DNA from: Spongospora subterranea f. sp. subterranea
Lineage: Eukaryota; Endomyxa: Phytomyxea; Phytomyxea; Plasmodiophorida
Direction of reading: 5' to 3'
NCBI GenBank assembly: GCA_049724395.1
Contig: JAUGWO010000142.1
Location: forward strand, 124,001-188,000
Length of the DNA stretch: 64,000 nt
Shown here: one piece after another, positions 60,166 to 64,000 of the stretch
How the letters are laid out: each line of letters opens with the position of its first letter
How positions within the stretch are numbered: position 1 is the stretch's first letter
The notes under the pieces: generated by a model
Databases searched by the model: none
What the model was told of the DNA's origin: nothing
Seen by the model: the letters and a program-made list of their open reading frames with translations, nothing else
Translations under genes and position numbers: made by a program

Positions 60166-63100
60166 ATGACGGCGGCAATCAAATCCCTGGCCGGAACTGA
60201 CTGTCCAAGCCATGCTGGGGTCGATGACGAGTCCAGGGCACCGTCAATGCTGTCCCCAGAATTACCAGGACCGGTACCTTTCCTTTGGGTGTGCGGTGGG
60301 GGTTTCACAGCCACCCCTATATTGATACATGGCCAGCACCGGCTGTCATACTCATATAGCATGTGTATTCAATAGAGCATATGTAGTATCAGGTAATAAA
60401 CATCCTGTTTGGGCATCAGCACCGTTTGATTTTGCTAACATTGTGGTATATGTTATTCTAGAACTAGGGGAGCTTCTTCAATGGAATATTTTCGCTTTGT
60501 CTGATGAAAAACAGTCCCCATCGTCATCTTCCTCGTCATGGCAACCATCAACGTCACCAGCTCCTTTTGCTGTTCCTCAACCCCTGAACCATGCTGAGTT
60601 CACGGCCATCCCCCTCCCCAATACCCATAATGTCTGTTCGATGGCTGCCAACAAGCGTCATATTGTCCTTCTTGACGGTGTGGTTCATGATCGCGCGTTG
60701 AGATCATCCCATTGACATGCTCGGCCAGAGAGCAACGGTTTATGGAGTATGCCCTACGATGTGCCCGGGTATTGGAGATCGATACAAGTGCCCTTCCCGA
60801 GCCCGATGAAAATTAATCGTGTGGCTTGTGGCGCTACCTATGCCCTTGCTCTCACCGGTAGTTATCCTCTGTCCATTGAAGTTCTTCCTAACGGCTTTCA
60901 GGCTGCGGTCGGCTGTGGTCATGGGGTGACTCTTCCCCTTGTTTAGGTCGCCCTTCAGCTACCGGCTCTGTACCCGGGTTGGTGGCAGGGTTTCCCGATC
61001 CCATCACTGAAATTGTGTGTGGATCATCACACTCATGTGCAATCACCATCACGGGCGAGCTTTACTCATGGGGAATCAATAATCAAGTAATGCCACCACT
61101 GCACCATAGCCCTTACCGTGGCATCACCCTCAGGCTGTGGATTTTAGGGCTGTGTCGGCGCCGGAGATGAACCTCAGTATGATTCACCCGTTCGTATAGA
61201 GTTCCCAGGCCAAGACATTATATCACTTCAACAGGTTCGATCTTCATGCTCAGTTCTCAGTTCTCGCAGACCTTAACGATTATCTGCAGGCAGCATGTGG
61301 GTATAACCATACATTGGCCTTAACTACGACTGGACACCTTTACTCATGGGGCAGCAATATGAGGGGCCAATGTGCCATTTCCCAGATATCTAGCAGTGTC
61401 CCTACCAGAGTGGCTTCGTGTCCGATTACTATCTCTTACATTGCCTCGGGCGCATTCCATTCTGCTATTGTGTCCGAAAACGGGGATCTTTATACTTTCG
61501 GTGATGTCATCCAATCATTTCACGTAATTGCTAAGCTCACTCTACTTGTTCAGGTCTCAATGATTCTGGCCAGTTAGGTCTTGGTGATTGTGTCACGAGA
61601 AACCTGCCAACATTAGTGGATTGTCTATCCGGCAAAAGGGTCATATATGTGCATTAAACGGAATCTTTTGTTGGCTCTGACGATTGTCTCTCGTGTAGGT
61701 TTTTGCTGTGTTTTGCGGAGGCCTGGTCACCATTGCCCTCACTGAGAGGCTCATCAATTACGGATACGCTGACGATCACTTTGCGGATGAAGAACTTGGG
61801 TCATGTGCTGTTCAAGGATCTAATGTAATATCGGTTGATTTTGTTTTTTTTTTGAAATTTCTCAATGGTATTTAGGATTTTTCACCTGTATTGTTTCAGG
61901 AAGATTTATCACGCGAGAATCAGGATCAACAAGGGGCTACCTTTGAAACTGCACACGATCGTATATCAAGTATTTTTCGACTGTCAGTACAACAGTTTCG
62001 CCGCCGTATGTAATCTAAGATGATGCCAATTAGAGATGTGCCGGCTGAAGGTCCCATTAATGTCCGCCCTGCCCCCGACGTTGGTCATATGAAGGTTGAT
62101 GGTCATTTACCCTTGGATTTTCTTCACACTTTACATTCGAACTCTAGGAAGTCCAACGAATCAGTCAGATGTATCGGGAGAAACTTGTGAAGGAGAACCA
62201 TAATCATGCAATGCTCCAGTGGAAGGTGAAGTCGACTATGGCGCTTTAGGTTTGTCTGACTCTCTCAAGCTCAGGCCAGTACAATTTTACAACAAGCCGA
62301 CAGAGATCGAGAGAAATATATGGAAGCTCAACGTCTACGTGTTGAGGCTGTTGAAGCAACGGTCAACATATGGGTTCATGAACTCTTGCCAGAATTTTCC
62401 AAAAAGCGTAATTCCAAAAAGTGCCTTGGTTAGTGGAGTCTTTATTTTGTTCCAACTTTGCTGATATATTTTTTTAGACTTACTGTATAGAACCGGTATT
62501 CCTCCTAGATTACGTTCCGTTGTATGGTCCCGGGCGATCGCCAATGGGTAATCTAAGGCCTTTTCTCTTTGCTCAGTACTGACGTTTCCCGATTAGGCTT
62601 CTGATAAATACTGAGCTGTTTAGTGTATTTAGTAGTAGGGCTCAGCGAATCCATGACCAAATCGTTGCTCGTGGTCAGCAGAATGTAGAGGGCATATGCA
62701 TGCATACGTTGACCAGTTTATCGGATACTTCTTTGTTTCAGGGATCATCCGCGTTAGCTGTAGGCAGAGAGAGCACCATATATTACATTGAAGTCGACTT
62801 ACCCCGTACATTTCCAACACTTGCGTTCTTTCGTCGTGGTCAGCCTTTGCACAGCGAGTTACGTAATCTGCTTCAAACATATTGTTGCTATCGTCCTGAT
62901 GTTGGTATGTGTCAACCGCAACATTTATTTCATATTCTCAAATTTGTCTAGGTTATGTTCAAGGAATGAGTTACCTTGCTGGAAGGTATCACCATAGTTT
63001 TTGTCGACTGATTTGCGATTCTACTGATTGGTTGCAAAATTGCAGCTTATTATTATACCTTGACCCATACATGGCGTTTACGTTGTTAGCCAACTTGTTG

Positions 63101-63658
63101 ATGCTTCCTTTCCTTCACGCTTTCGTCCGGATGGATACGGCGGCCATCACAGCGCAATATGCAATTCATTCCGCATTGATGCAAGCTGCGTTACCGAAGC
63201 TATATCAACACTTTTCTGACGCGGTTCTGGGTATATCCCCTCAGCTCTACGCCCTTGAGTGGTTTATTACAGTATGTTCCTTTTTGAGCCTTTTACCAGC
63301 AAGATTTGAATTTGGTTGTTTAGCTTTTCTCCAAGCGATTGAACTTGAATTGCGCTGCGCGGGCATGGGATTTAATTTTCACAGCAACACCACATGATGT
63401 AGTCATCCACAAGATAGGGATTGGGATATTATCCTGTCTTCAAGATCGCTTATTGCAGGAGCCGTTTGATGGCTGTATGCGGATTCTTAATAAGGAAGTC
63501 CAGGTACCAGTATCATCTATCAACTGTATGTTGGCGATGTGTGCTCAATATACATTTTTCAGGAGATAAGCGGTGACGCGTTAATGACCGCAGTAGCAAG
63601 TATCAGGGTACCAAGAACAATATCGACATTGTTTGATCGTGCCACTATCCATTCCTAA
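60166..63658 (+). CDS. RCC1-repeat, coiled-coil and TBC-domain fusion protein (TBC1D12/14-like Rab GAP)
   Basis: Likely start ATG 60166 (MTAAIKSLAGTDC); a start further on is possible. The first half has RCC1 blades: VACGATYALALT, EIVCGSSHSCAITITGELYS, CGYNHTLALTTTGHLYSWGS, ASGAFHSAIVSENGDLYTFG and NDSGQLGLGDC. A coiled coil follows (RISQMYREKLVKENHNHAML, EKYMEAQRLRVEAVEA). The TBC domain reads YRTGIPPRLRSVVWSRAIAN, IEVDLPRTFP (catalytic Arg finger), YRPDVGYVQGMSYLAG (catalytic Gln finger), PYMAFTLLANLLMLPF, and DLIFTATPHDVVIHKIGIGI. It ends at TAA 63656-63658. Both catalytic fingers are present, so it should be an active Rab GAP. The motif set is closest to TBC1D12/14. I checked that the exons from the last RCC1 blade through the coil join in frame, apart from one very short (about 28-base) intron near 62010 that is doubtful. 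Confidence 0.82.
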
Positions 63659-63689
63659 TAAATAACGAATGATGTACATATTGAGGTGT

Positions 63690-64000
63690 TCAGCGGCGAG
63701 CTGTCTTGGTATGCTTGCTTGCGAGATTAGCTGCTGGCTTGATAATACGTTTAGTGGCCAGCTTGATCGGCTTGTTCCAAAAGTCTACAACGTATTTTTC
63801 ATCAAGCTTCTGTGAAATACAACATGATGGGTAAACGTCGCATGGCAGCTTGCTGTATGTTTACCCATAATTGATCGGGATTGACCCTCAACGAACTTCT
63901 ATATCCTCCGCTACCAAGTTGCTCAACAGATTCGATTAGCATCTCCTCAACAAAGAGATGAGCGATCATCCTTGATATGATTTCGGGCTGCAAATGTTGT
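63690..64000 (-). CDS. Unknown protein, C-terminal part, cut by window edge
   Basis: Minus-strand frame entering from the right edge (QPEIISRMIAHLFVEEMLIE, then SLRVNPDQLW). A 55-base GT-AG intron (63810-63864) joins it to KLDEKYVVDFWNKPIKLATK and a Lys/Arg-rich end (NLASKHTKTARR) with stop at 63690-63692. The gene ends 31 bases from the RCC1-TBC stop, tail to tail. Family not recognised. Confidence 0.6.

Overview
The window is nuclear DNA of a unicellular eukaryote. Genes are cut by many short GT-AG introns (most of those I could place are 44-63 bases, a few near 75-140). Core eukaryotic genes (UBE3A, MED27, HSF, Beclin/ATG6, RPB6, TRAPPC11) lie beside secreted proteins and old retrotransposon pieces. 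A secreted protein with about seven hevein-type chitin-binding domains, several signal-peptide proteins of unknown role and the mid-range GC suggest a plasmodiophorid (Rhizaria, Phytomyxea; a Spongospora-like organism is my best guess). That is inference: no rRNA or marker gene is present to settle it. An oomycete or another protist is not excluded.

Layout. 1-2930: edge of an unknown gene and a decayed copia piece. 2931-7541: a divergent pair, the ubiquitin ligase E6-AP/UBE3A (minus) and Mediator subunit MED27 (plus). 7549-11320: a large minus-strand protein with two EF-hand-like alpha-helical modules. 12-13.4 kb: a small unknown gene and a duplicate of the gene start seen at the left edge. 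13457-24030: two secreted paralogues sharing a 155-residue domain flank a copia fossil and a large multi-pass membrane protein (17193-22434). 24-26.6 kb: no recognised gene, with a very AT-rich islet. 26661-34535: an NCOA5-like RS-rich protein, heat-shock factor, an NAD-dependent epimerase and, convergent to it, Beclin. 34.9-38.2 kb: Ty3/gypsy fragments around a secreted Cys-rich protein. 38.5-47.6 kb: RPB6, a GPI-anchored Cys-rich protein and TRAPPC11. 48.4-51 kb: the tandem chitin-binding protein. 52.3-55.1 kb: secreted and unknown minus-strand genes. 56.2-56.9 kb: a 79-base minisatellite. 57.7-63.7 kb: a class 3 lipase and an RCC1-coiled-coil-TBC fusion protein. The right edge holds the 3' end of another minus-strand gene.

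The genes do not form one pathway. Several concern membrane traffic and autophagy (TRAPPC11, Beclin, a TBC1D12/14-like Rab GAP) and several are surface or secreted proteins. Exon boundaries were worked out by eye from splice consensus and reading-frame continuity; terminal coordinates are more reliable than internal ones unless stated.
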